A stretch of 64,000 bases of DNA, from NCBI GenBank assembly GCA_025403435.1, contig CM046351.1:1709796-1773795 (forward strand), written 5' to 3'. Positions within the stretch are counted from its first letter, which is position 1. Each line of letters opens with the position of its first letter. Below, in pieces: positions 1-11,277 of this stretch. This DNA is from Artocarpus heterophyllus (Eukaryota; Streptophyta; Magnoliopsida; Rosales; Moraceae). Below the pieces are notes generated by a model that was not told the origin of the DNA, did no database searches, and saw only the letters and a list, made by a program, of their open reading frames with translations. The position numbers and the translations under genes are program-made.

Positions 1-2109
1 TGATGATTGGCAAGTTTGAGTTGTGAAACTTTGGTTTATAGTGCAAAATGGCAATTTTTGCAAAAAGTATTATTTTTGTAATTTTGATGTTTGACTTTAT
101 AAAAGTGATGTTTGAGCATGAGAATGTGTGGATTAAGGCATGGAATGGTTTCTGCAGGGGTAGAATTGCAAGTTTGAAACGGATTTTTGTAAAAATGCCA
201 TAAGGACTAAATTGAAAGAAAAAGTTCATTCTCGGCAGATTTGAAAAATAGTAAAAAAGGCCCCTTTACAGTGAGATTTTGGGAAAAGTTAAAACATGAA
301 AGTTGTAGATCTCGATGAAACTGTTAGGTCACGCGGACGGTTTGTCTAAAAACTCAATCGTTTGTGATTTTTTAATTTTTTAAGAATATATTAAAAGTGA
401 AAAGTGTTAAATGGCAAAAATGTTATTTTTGCAAATGATTTAAGGTATGGTACCTTAAGTAAAAATGATCCTTGAGAAAAATAGGAAATTTTGTTGCAAA
501 GAAGTAAATTTTAGTCCCGGGGCTAAAATCGTCAAAATTTTCAGTTTAGGGACTAAAGCGCAAAGTTTTATGAAAATGGGGCATAATTGAGAAATAAAGA
601 GATTTGACCTACTAGGGTGTTATTTTGAAATTAGTATATGGTTATTTTCGTAAGAATAACGAAATCGAGTTCGGGTAGGTTAGTGGACCCACGGAGGGCA
701 AAATCGTCATTTTTGTCCAAATAACCCGAACCGTTTTAAAATGTTTCCAATGGAATAAGAAAATGACTAGAAAGGGTTCCCGCCCTTTCGTTAGAAACGA
801 TAGGGTAAAGTTAGATAGAAATTAGAAAAAAAAAACCAGTGGTTTTTAGAGTTGTACATAGTAATGCAACTCAATTTATTAACTAACGGATGTTTCGTAT
901 CGAAACATAGTCAAATTTGGCTAATGGCTTTGTAATTGGCCAACAGGATCCTAGGAGTCTAGGAGAAGGGAAATCGAGGTTAAGTTGCCCGGCATTCGCA
1001 TCAAGTAAGTACCCTTCCTACCTACAGTATGAAATGTAGGTTTAGAAAGAAATGTATGTATATGTATACCTGTGCGTATAATTAAGTGTAAACTTGTATG
1101 TTTGCCATGATATGAATACCTAGGAGTATAGTCATGTATGAATAATTGCGAGCATATTAATGTGTACCAGTGTGTACAAGATGTTATGTACCTGTGTGTA
1201 CAATAATGAAAATGAGCATGTGTACCATGATTTTGTACCTGTGTGTATAATAATAAAAATGAGCATGTGTATCATGATTTCGTACCTGTGTGTACAATGA
1301 TAAATACTTGAGTGTGTATAAAATATGTATCTGTGTGTACATTTTATGTTAAGTACCTGTGAGTACATTATGCTATATACCTGTGTGTATATTAATATGT
1401 ACCAGTGTGTATAAAAAGTAAGTACCTGTGTGTACTATGCTATGCAAGAGAATTTATGTTTCATGGATAATATGTGATTATCACTTCATGCATGGTATGT
1501 CAACCATAATAAATGGACTGGTAAATGTATCACCAGAAATTAAGAAAAGTGTCGTACCGACTCCTAACTCAAGGGGAGTTTAAAGGATATGTTACGGTCA
1601 CGGTGTTACGTAGACCTAAATGAAATTGCGCAATGGTACGAACACTTGGGCCCTAGTAAAGATAAGAAATGATGAGGATAAAGAAAGTTTATAAGAAAGC
1701 ATAATTGATTCATGCATTCATGTGAATATCCATGTGGGATTTATGGGACTTACTGGGCGTTAGCTCATTAAGTTTTTCATGCTGTAGGTATTCCGACGAA
1801 AAGGTCAGAATGAGTCGTAATGATAAGCTGGCGGGCGGATGAGGTGTGCAGATTGGGTATGGAGTCCGCTGCTGTAATGTTTTCTGCTACGCATGTTTAA
1901 AGTTATTTTGATATGAAATGATTAAAAGAAAGATGTTATGAAAGTAAAAGTATTAATTATGTAAATACAAGTATGTGAAAGTATTTTAGGAGTTATCAAA
2001 GTTAATGTAAGTAAATATTTATTTCCGTTTAAAAAAAAAATTCCTAAATTTTTGCCCTAAAGTAAGTAAGAAAGAGTTTTATCACAGCCCGAAAAGGCGG
2101 GTTGTGACA
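1..2109 (+). repeat. 5' LTR, right-hand two thirds
   Basis: Aligns almost base for base with 9168-11277 of the 3' LTR; by eye I count about 34 substitutions and a few short indels in 2.1 kb (about 1.6 percent). It ends in TGTGACA just before the primer-binding site. It contains a degenerate minisatellite (1062-1440). Confidence 0.95.
1062..1440 (+). repeat. TACCTGTGTGTA minisatellite inside the 5' LTR
   Basis: A dozen or more imperfect copies of tacctgtgtgta, separated by 10-35 bases of AT-rich spacer, many followed by ataatgaaaatgagcatg-type sequence. The same array is in the 3' LTR at 10222-10612. The spacing and a shared core suggest internal amplification within the LTR before the element transposed. 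The reverse strand reads open for 78 codons only because of the repeat; it is not a gene. Confidence 0.85.
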
Positions 2110-2111
2110 GT

Positions 2112-2123
2112 TGGTATCAGAGC
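2112..2123 (+). other. Primer-binding site (initiator Met tRNA)
   Basis: TGGTATCAGAGC starts 2 bases after the 5' LTR terminal CA and matches the usual plant primer site complementary to the 3' end of initiator Met tRNA, where minus-strand DNA synthesis would start. Confidence 0.95.
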
Positions 2124-2263
2124 GGAAATCTTGTCATCCTACTGCACATCGTCGTCTGCTCCATTGCCATCGCTCAAGTAAGATAGTTTGATTTTAAGTA
2201 TAAGAATGTTTAGTACTATTTTATATGATATTGTTATGTTAATTACGACAATAAATATAGTAT

Positions 2264-3021
2264 ATGGCGGAGCCGCATCATGATCATGTTATGGAAGCTG
2301 ATCGAAGAGCTAGCATTGCTTTTCAAGAGGAGATGCCACCGCAGAATTATGGGAGTCGACAGCCAATGGTGTAGACCGAATGGCTTAGTTAAAGTGATTT
2401 TTAACGCTTGTCATATGCCACCGCATCTTCTAGTTTTATTGGCCTCAGGATTATTGATGAGGGAAGCCTTAGTATATGGTTAAGGATTGAACTTGACAAG
2501 CAACCACGAGATTGGTAAGGTTTTAGAGGACAAATTCTAGCTAAGTTGCACCCATACCACCAGCAAACGTTATTCCAGTCTAGGTGATTTCAATGTTATG
2601 AGCGGATGGGAGACACCGATTGTACCTATGAGTAAGATCGGTATAAGAAAGATACGTAGGCAAACTGGTAGATCATTACATTCTTAAATTCCGTGGTACT
2701 ATGGTACCATTGATTCCGCCACGATTATCCTTACGGTGCATTTAAGATGTGATTTGGAGAAATCTTCCCAATGCGGTCCAGCAGTAAATACCGTATCCCC
2801 GAAATTACCTTAGTATCCATGATTCTCTTATGGCGGCATTACATGCAGACCAGAATGTAGCCGCACCATTAGAAGATCCTCCAGTAGGTATGGATGATGA
2901 TGATGATGTTGATGATGATAATAATGATAACATTGATGAAGAGCATGTGCCTCTAGAACCTATAATCGCAAGTGATGATAAGTCGACTGATTCGGATATG
3001 GAGGAAGAAGAGGAATCCTAA
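2264..3021 (+). pseudogene. Leader ORF remnants upstream of gag
   Basis: An ATG at 2264 opens a frame (starting MAEPHHDH) that stops after 36 codons at 2372-2374. Further short open stretches follow, ending with a 63-codon frame at 2830-3021 that is strikingly acidic: an Asp/Asn run, then Glu-rich to the end. I recognise no domain. It may be the broken N-terminal part of a gag-like or accessory protein. A run of 17 or so A follows at 3062. Confidence 0.4.
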
Positions 3022-3239
3022 GGAGGGTTCCGAATATAGTGACATGTTTAAAGTCGAGTTCAAAAAAAAAAAAAAAATTCATAAGAAAATCTTTGTGTAT
3101 TATGACGTACATAGATGAGATATTAGTATAGTTTTGGGCTTTGATGCCTTTGTATATGTATGTATGTTGGCTAATGGTGTCCTTCTTGGCAAGAAGGTAT
3201 ATATAGCCGGAAGTGATAATTGCTCCCGGAGATGATATG

Positions 3240-3460
3240 AATAGTTATGTATGAAAGGAAAGTATGTATGTATGTGGAGAATGTAAAAAGGAAATGAAAG
3301 AGGTTTATGAAATGAAATACATGAAAGTAAATGACATGAAATGAAATGAAATGTACGAAAGGAAATGAAATAAAATGTATGAATGTTTATGAAATGAAAT
3401 GTATGAATGCTTATGAAATGAAATGTATGAAGGTAAAGGAAATGAAATGTATGATGCAAG
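3240..3460 (+). repeat. Degenerate ATGAAATGAAATGTATGAA minisatellite
   Basis: Purine-rich repeats of about 24 bases with core ATGAAATGAAATGTATGAA, clearest between 3365 and 3455, grading into shorter GAAAT repeats on the left. It lies between the leader remnants and gag and is not coding; the 138-codon reverse-strand frame across it is a by-product of the repeat. Confidence 0.8.
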
Positions 3461-3603
3461 ATATTGAGTTCATGTAATTGTGTATGTTTGCATGTATTTA
3501 TGTTATTTGAATACATGCAGTTATTGATTGGATACTATTAAGTTAATAGTATGTACTAATATAGTAACAGAAATACACGATAGATATATAACGATTGATA
3601 TCA

Positions 3604-4680
3604 ATGGCTGATATACCAGCTGCTACAGCTGTTTCGGTAGTATCCACTACTGAAATTTTATGAAAGATTCTGGAGAATGAAGGCCCCAGAATTTGATGGA
3701 TCTACAGACCCCTTAGAGGCCGACGATTGGCTTACAGGCATAGAAAGGGTTCTGAAATTTATGGGACTTATTGACCATGAAAAAGTCCTATGCGCTTTGT
3801 TTTCTCTCACTAAAGATGCTAGGAGACAGTGGGAGTCGGTAGAGAATAAAAGGAATGTAGACAAAATGACAAGGCCAGATTTCGTTGAAGAATTTGGCAG
3901 GGCTTATTTTAATGTAGAAATCGTGGCAGCCCAACAAGAAGAATTTAATAATTTTAAGCAAGACAATATATCCGTAGCTGACGCTGTAAAGAGGTTTAAT
4001 CAGCTAGCACGACTTTGTCCCGAGTTAGTACCCACTAATCGGGAACAAATAAGACGGTTAATGAGAATGTTCAAAATCGACAATGCCCTTGTGGTCGATA
4101 TTGGAGGGCAAGCTCCCAAGGATGTAGAGGATTGCATCAAACGGGCGACCAAAGCTGAGTTTAGAATTGCCCGTGATAAGGAGGAAAGAACAAGGATTTT
4201 CAAAGCATAGAAGGAGGAGAAAGCTTTGACCAAGGAAAGTCAAGCTATGCAAGTAAAAGGACAAGGAAGTGTTCCAAGTCAAGGGTCGTCCTAGAACGTT
4301 TAAGCAGGACGCAACTACACTGCTAATAGCAAGAGGAAATGGAACGTGAATAATGCAAAGAATTCAAAAGGTCAACCCCATAAGAGGATTAACGATGTAA
4401 GAAACAACAAACCCCTTTGCAGTCGATGAGGGAAAAGACATGCAGGGGAATGCAAGGCTAGCACGAACAAGTGCTATATCTGTGGGAAAGAAGGGCATTA
4501 TGCCAGGAATTGTTTTTCTAATTCCCAAAGTCAAAACAGTCAAGCTCAACAGAGGTCTCAAGGAAACCAATTGCATACGGTTCAAGTTCAGGCACAAATT
4601 GAAGTCCCTAGTGTTAGTCAAGGGCGACTAGAAGCTCCGGAACCAAGTGGGCGAATTTATGCCTACATGAAGAAGAAAGA
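3604..4680 (+). pseudogene. gag: Degenerate gag of the Tekay-like element
   Basis: The capsid-type Retrotrans_gag region is open from 3677 to 4210: it starts near PEFDGSTDPLEADDWL, has the expected central ARRQWE and FVEEF blocks, and ends in a charged helix. An upstream ATG at 3604 is cut off by a TGA at 3661 and lies in another frame. A TAG at 4208 separates the capsid from the nucleocapsid. Two zinc knuckles follow (about 4420-4520): in the first, a TGA replaces a cysteine codon; the second, CYICGKEGHYARNC, keeps the full CX2CX4HX4C pattern. Gag would form the particle that packages element RNA. This copy cannot give a full-length product. Confidence 0.9.
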
Positions 4681-4689
4681 AGGTGCAGG

Positions 4690-7600
4690 AACCTCGTCGA
4701 TGGTGACATGTTAGTTTTCTGTTGCCAACACTGATGTATATATTTTATTTGATTCTGGGGCAACATATTCGTTTGTATCGCTTAAGTTTGCGAAACGAAT
4801 AGGAAGTAAAAGAGATAGGATAGAGCAAACCTTTAGAATTGCACTACCCTCTGGGGAGGTATTAAGTGTTGATTTTTGGTTACGTCATGCATCGATAGTC
4901 ATATGTGGAAGGGAATTGTATATTGATTTGAGAATAATCGATATGCAAGATTATAACGAATTTCCTAAGAAAATACACGGCTAAGATTAGTCATCGACAC
5001 CGCAAGGTTTCGTATCAACCTTCTGAAAAGTGAGAAGTTTATGTATTTAGGAAAAGTTCCCAAAGCTCCCAAGGCGTTGACTTCTGCATTAAAGGCAAAG
5101 AAGATATTGGAAAATGGATGTACCGGTTATCTGGTGAATATACTAAGGAAAGATAAAGAAGCTCAGTTAGGACCAGAGAAGGTCCCCATAGTAAAGGAAT
5201 TTATTGATGTGTTTTCGGACGAGTTGCAGACTTACCACCGGAACGAAAAATTTCGTTTGAAATCGAATTGACCCCCAAAACAGCCACAATTTTTTTAAGG
5301 CGCCATATTAAATGACTCTTGGGAAACTCAAGGAACTTCAGGTGCAGCTAAAGGAAATATTGGACAAGGGGTTCATCCGACCAAGTTATTCCCCATGGGG
5401 AGCACCTGTTCTATTTGTTAAGAAGAAGGATGGAATGTTATGAATGTGTATTGATTATCGGGAACTAAACAAGATCTCGATTAAGAACAAGTATCCACTC
5501 TCAAGGATCGATGATTTGTTTAACCAACTTAAAGAAGCGTCAGTATTCTCAAAGATTGATCTACGCTCAAGATATCATCAACTTCGAGTTAAGGAAAAAG
5601 ATATACCAAAGATGGTGTTCCGAACACGTTATGGACATTATAAGTTCTACGTCATGCCTTTTTGACTGACCAATGCTCTAGCAGCTTTCATGGATCTCAT
5701 GAATCGAAGAGTACCTCGATAAGTTTGTTATTGTCTTCATCGACGATAATATACTCAAGAACGCCAGAGGAACATGAAAAGTACTTGAGGATTGCACTAT
5801 AATTATTGAGAAGGCATCAATTGTACGCCAAGTTCTCAAAATGTGAGTTTTAGCTAGAGAAGGTTCAATTCCACGGACACGTGGTGACACGAGAAGGAGT
5901 ATCTGTCGATCCTTCCAAAGTTGAGCAGTGAATAAGTGGCCTACACCAAAAAGTGTGTCAGAAATTAGAAGTTTCCTCGGTTTAGCAGGCTACTATCGAC
6001 GTTTTATAGAAGGATTTTCCTGACTTGCAGCACCATTTACTGCACTTACATGAAAAGCAACAAAGTATGAATAGACTAAGAAATGCGAAGAAAGTTTCCA
6101 AGGATTAAAAAGGACGACTTACAAGTACACTAGTACTGACAATACTAGATCCGAACCATGGAACGTTCGTGATCTATAGTAAAGCATCAAAATAGGATTG
6201 GGAGCCGTATTTATGCAAAATGGAAAAGTGATTGTTTATGCATCCCAACAGTTAAAGGATTATGAAAGGAATTATCCGATGTATGATTTAGAGTTAGCGA
6301 TGGTTGTATTTGTATTGAAGATATAGTGTCATTACCTATGTGGAGCTAAGTACGAAATTTATACAGACCATTAGAGTCTAAAGTGCATCTTCATACAGAA
6401 AGAGCTCAACATGAAGTAGCAAAGGTAACTAGAGTTAGTCAAAGACTACGTCTGTAAGATTTTGTAACACCTGGGAAAGGCTAATCAAGTAGCCAATGCC
6501 CTTAGTCGTAGAACAACGTCCTTGCTAGTAACGGTATGGATGATACCAAAACCTCTCCAAAAAGGATTTGATGGAAGCAGAAATAGAGCTAGTCACAGGA
6601 AGATTAGCTAATTGATCCTTTCAACCAACTATCTTAGAGAATTTAAAAGAGCGACAAGAAGCAGATCCGTCGCTACTTAAAGTTAGGAATGAAGTTCTTA
6701 AGAACAAAGAAATAGAATTTAGCATTTTGAAAGATAGTATCCTCCGTTACAAGAGTAGGATATACATTCCCAATGATGGAGGATTAAAGAAGCAAGTATT
6801 AGAAGAAACTCATGAAACACCATATGTGGCTCATCCAGAAGCTACTAAAATGTACCAAGATTTGAAAGAACACTATTGGTGGAATGGAATGAAAAACGAT
6901 ATCGCATAGTATGTTGGCAAATGCCTTACATGCCAGAAGGTGAAAGATGAGCATCAACGACCATCGGGTGAATTACAAAAAAATTGAAATCCCAGAGTGG
7001 AAATAGAATCAGATAACTATGGACCTGGCAACCGGGCTACCCAGAACTACAAATGGACATGATGCTATATGGGTAATTGTTGATAGATTGACTACATCAA
7101 CTTATATCCTACCCATTAAACTCAGCAGTTCTGTAGAACGAATAGCTGAACTATATGTAACCCAAATAGTTGGATACCACTGAGTTTCAAAGTCTATCAT
7201 TTTTTATCGTAATGGTAGATTCACTTCCAAGTTTTGGAGAAGTGTTCATCAAGCAATGAGAACAAAGCTGACGTTCAACACAGCCTTCCACTCATAAACG
7301 GACGGTCAATCAGAAAGGACCATCCAGACTTTAGAGGATATGTTAAGAGCATGTGTGCTAGATTTTAAGAGAGGATGGGATAAAAAGCTTCCTCTGATCG
7401 AATTTGTATACAACAATAGTTATCGAAGCTCCATTGGTATGGTTCCATATGAAGCTCTATATGGAAAGAGATGTAGACCACCTTTACATTGGTACGAAAC
7501 CCAAGAAAAGGCATTGTCGACCATAGATTTTGTTAATAGAACAATGGAAGAGGTAAAGTTAATTGGTCAACGAATGAAAATGGCTTTTAGTCGGCAAAAG

Positions 7601-8062
7601 AGTTATGCTAGTCAACGACGGAGACCTTTAAAGTTTCAAGTAGAAGACTTGGTCTTTTGAAGATAATGCCTATAAAAGGAATTGTAAGATTTGGGAAGGA
7701 AGGAAAGCTTAGCCCAAGGTATATTAGACCATTTGAGATCTTGAAATGGATAGGCCGTATAGTTTATAAGTTAGCCTAACCCTCTAATCTAGCATTGGTA
7801 CACAATGTATTCTATGTGTCCATGCTAAAGAAGTATGTGCCAGACCCTTCACATGTTCTTCAGCCAGAAGAAATTGACATATAGGAGAATCTGTCCTATG
7901 AAGAAAAAATCAATTCAAATTCTGGCACGAGAAGAGAAGAAATTAAGGAACAAGAAGATACCTCTCGTCAAAGTTTTATGGCGTAACCAACAAGTAGAAG
8001 AAGCAACGTAGGAACGAGAGAATGAAATAAGGAAAGACTACCCCGAATTATTTTGATTTTCG
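4690..8062 (+). pseudogene. pol: Degenerate pol (protease, RT, RNase H, integrase, C-terminal tail)
   Basis: Domains remain in Ty3/gypsy order. Protease: FDSGATYSFVS near 4748. [20 protein letters not shown] near 5444 and [16 protein letters not shown] near 5550, open for 73 codons only; the catalytic region after 5665 is broken. RNase H: pieces around 6180-6500, with a stop in the TDQ-like motif near 6372. Integrase: zinc-finger half at about 6815-6945, core near 7020-7320 and the GKRCRPPLHW block near 7470. A last piece at 7880-8060 resembles the C-terminal tail of chromoviruses. In-frame stops and shifts occur in every domain, so any movement of this copy needed proteins supplied in trans. 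Confidence 0.92.
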
Positions 8063-8077
8063 AGGACGAAAATTCTT

Positions 8078-8089
8078 AAGGGGGGTAGA
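8078..8089 (+). other. Polypurine tract
   Basis: AAGGGGGGTAGA directly before the 3' LTR TG. It is the expected plus-strand primer site. Confidence 0.85.
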
Positions 8090-8090
8090 T

Positions 8091-11000
8091 TGTAATGACC
8101 GAGGAAACGTCATCAATAAAACATAATATTTAATTGGGTTTAATTAATGAATTTATTCTTAAAAATGTGAAATTTTGTAAAAATTGTAATTTATGTGAAA
8201 ATTACAATAAAATATGAATGAGCGGCATTGATTGCAAATTTTATGGCATATGTAATGCAATGGTGGATATTATAAAATACAAATTTTATGAGTTTGATGA
8301 CTCAGAGATTTGTGCATAATATCCATAAAATGAATTTCATGTCACAATTAATTGTGAAATTGTGATATAAACGAATGAATGATTAGAATGTAAATAGGAC
8401 ATAGAGGTTGTCCTAACCCTAACCAGGGGTAGAAAGGAGGCCAGAGCAGTATAAGAATACTGCTAAATGAAAACGCAGATACCAAAAATGTTATGATTGG
8501 CCTCAAAAAGTAAACAAAAAGTAAGTTAAATATTTTTATACAGTCTAAGGATAGAAAGTACACTGAATTGACCACGACAGTATAGAAAAAATACTGTGTG
8601 ATAAAAAATTACACAGTATCAATTTTTAACTCCACAAAGTGGACATTTGCTTGAATTCTATTGGGCCAACAAGCCATGCAATGTGGCCCAATAAGATGAG
8701 GACACCTAGTGGTATACTCATGGGTTACCATGAGTCACCAAATGTGATAAGGATGCATTTAAGGCAAAGTTATCACAAAAATTCACTTCCTTTCTTTCCT
8801 TCCAAGATTCGGCAGCCATGTCCAGGTCTCTAAAAAAATTTCTCAGCCCCCAAACTTTGCAAAAATAACCCCAAACAAGTTTTACAAGCAAGAACAAGGA
8901 TTTCCCACAAGTTTTAAGGTAAAATCCTAAACTTTTTCATGAGTTTTCAAGGGATTTTTCATGGGTAAAGGGCAAAGATTAATCCATGTTATTTTTGCAT
9001 GAAAAGGAAGTCCAAGAAGAAGTTCAAGAAGCCTTTGAAGGTTAGAAATCCAAAAAGTGTTATTTGGGTAAGTTTTAAAGTTTAAAGTTTTGAATTTTGT
9101 TTTGATTTTATTCTTTCAAACCCATGAGGGGTTTTGAACATGTATTTGCTGGAATTTTATGTATATGTGATGATTGGCAAGTTTGAGTTGTGAAACTTTG
9201 GTTTATAGTGTAAAATGGCAATTTTTGCAAAAAGTATTATTTTTGTAATTTTGATGTTTGACTTTATAAAAGTGATGTTTGAGCATGAGAATGTGTGGAT
9301 TAAGGCATGAAATGGTTTCTGCAGGGGTAGAATTGCAAGTTTGAAACGGATTTTTGTAAAAATGCCATAAGGACTAAATTGAAAGAAAAAGTTCATTCTC
9401 GGCAGATTTGAAAAATAGTAAAAAAGGCCCCTTTACAGTGAGATTTTGGGAAAAGTTAAAACATGAAAGTTGTAGATCTCGATGAAACTGTTAGGTTACG
9501 CGGACGGTTTGTCTAAAAACTCAATCGTTTGTAATTTTTTGATTTTTCAAGAATATATTAAAAGTAAAAAAAGTGTTAAATGGCAAAAATGTTATTTTTG
9601 CAAATGATTTAAGGTATGGTACCTTAAGTAAAAATGATCCTTGAGAAAAATAGGAAATTTTGTTGCAAAGAAGTAAATTTTAGTCCTGTTGCTAAAATCG
9701 TCAAAATTTTCAGTTTAGGTACTAAACCGCAAAGTTTTATGAAAATGGGGCATAATTGAGAAATAAAGAGATTTGACCTACTAGGGTGTTATTTTGAAAT
9801 TAGTATATGGTTATTTTCGTAAGAATAACGAAATCGAGTTCGGATAGGTTAGTGGACCCACGGAGGGCAAAATCGACATTTTTGTCCAAATAACCTGAAC
9901 CGTTTTAAAATGTTTCCAATGGAATAAGAAAATGACTAGAAAGGGTTCCCGCCCTTCATTAGAAACGATAGGGTAAAGTTAGATAGAAATAAGAAAAAAA
10001 AAACCAATGGTTTTTAGAGTTGTACATAGTAATGCAACTCAATTTATTAACTAACGGATGTTTCGTATCGAAACATAGTGAAATTTGGCTAATGGCTTTG
10101 TAATTGGCCAACAGGATCCTAGGAGTCTAGGAGAAGGGAAATCGAGGTTAAGTTGCCCGGCATTCGCATCAAGTAAGTACCATTCCTACCTACAGTATGA
10201 AATGTAGGTTTAGAAAGAAATGTATGTATATGTATACCTGTGCGTATAATTAAGTGTAAACTTGTATGTTTGCCATGATATGAATACCTAGGAGTATAGT
10301 CATGTATGAATAATTGCGAGCATATTAATGTGTACTAGTGTGTACAAGATGTTATGTACCTGTGTGTACAATAATGAAAATGAGCATGTGTACCATGATT
10401 TTGTACCTGTGTGTATAATAATAAAAATGAGCATGTGTATCATGATTTCGTACCTGTGTGTACAATGATAAATACTTGAGTGTGTATAAAATAGGTATCT
10501 GTGTGTACATTTTATGTTAAGTACCTGTGAGTACATTATGCTATATACCTGTGTGTATATTAATGTGTACCAGTGTGTATAAAAAGTAAGTACATGTGTG
10601 TACTATGCTATGCAAGAGAATTTATGTTTCATGGATAATATGTGATTATCACTTCATGCATGGTATGTCAACCATAATAAATGGACTGGTAAATGTATCA
10701 CCAGAAATTAAGAAAAGTGTCGTACCGACTCCTAACTCAAGGAGAGTTTAAAGGATATGTTACGGTCACGGTGTTACGTAGACCTAAATGAAATTGCGCA
10801 ATGGTACGAACACTTGGGCCCTAGTAAAGATAAGAAATGATGAGGATAAAGAAAGTTTATAAGAAAGCATAATTGATTCATGCATTCATGTGAATATCTA
10901 TGTGGGATTTATGGGACTTACTGGGCGTTAGCTCATTAAGTTTTTCATGCTGTAGGTATTCCGACGAAAAGGTCAGAATGAGTCGTAATGATGAGCTGAC

Positions 11001-11277
11001 GGACGGATGAGGTGTACAGATTGGGTATGGAGTCCGCTGTTGTAATGTTTTCCGCTACGCATGTTTAAAGTTATTTTGATATGAAATGATTAAAAGAAAA
11101 ATGTTATGAAAGTAAAAGTATTAATTATGTAAATACAAGTATGTGAAAGAATTTTGGGAGTTATCAAAGTTAATGTAAGTAAATATTTATTTCCGTTTAA
11201 AAAAAAAATTCCTAAATTTTTGCCCTAAAGTAAGTAAGAAAGAGTTTTATCACAGCCCGAAAAGGCGGGTTGTGACA
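8091..11277 (+). repeat. 3' LTR, complete
   Basis: Starts TGTAATGACC and ends TTGTGACA. Its right 2110 bases pair with the 5' LTR. It includes the TACCTGTGTGTA minisatellite (10222-10612) and promoter-type AT-rich sequence in its first kilobase. Short frames within it (for example 9157-9396 and 10300-10536, reverse strand) are not genes. Confidence 0.95.

Larger units (their letters stand above)
1..11277 (+). mobile_element. Ty3/gypsy LTR retrotransposon, Tekay/Del-like, truncated by window edge
   Basis: Two long direct repeats (1-2109 and 8091-11277) flank an internal region with an initiator-Met primer site, gag, protease, reverse transcriptase, RNase H and integrase in the Ty3/gypsy order, then a purine tract. 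The 3' LTR is complete at about 3187 bp, starts TG and ends CA; about 1077 bp of the 5' LTR lie outside the window. The long LTRs and the integrase motifs around 7310-7480 fit the Tekay/Del chromovirus clade. The target duplication cannot be checked because the left flank is missing; the base run after the right LTR starts aatta. Every coding domain carries stops or frameshifts, so the copy cannot make its own proteins. Confidence 0.95.

Noticed and set aside
1132..1368. Reverse-strand 78-codon frame, repeated at 10300-10536
   Set aside because: Lies in the LTR minisatellite in both LTR copies; no family motif.
3100..3516. Reverse-strand 138-codon frame
   Set aside because: Produced by the GAAAT-type minisatellite; His/Phe/Thr repeats only.
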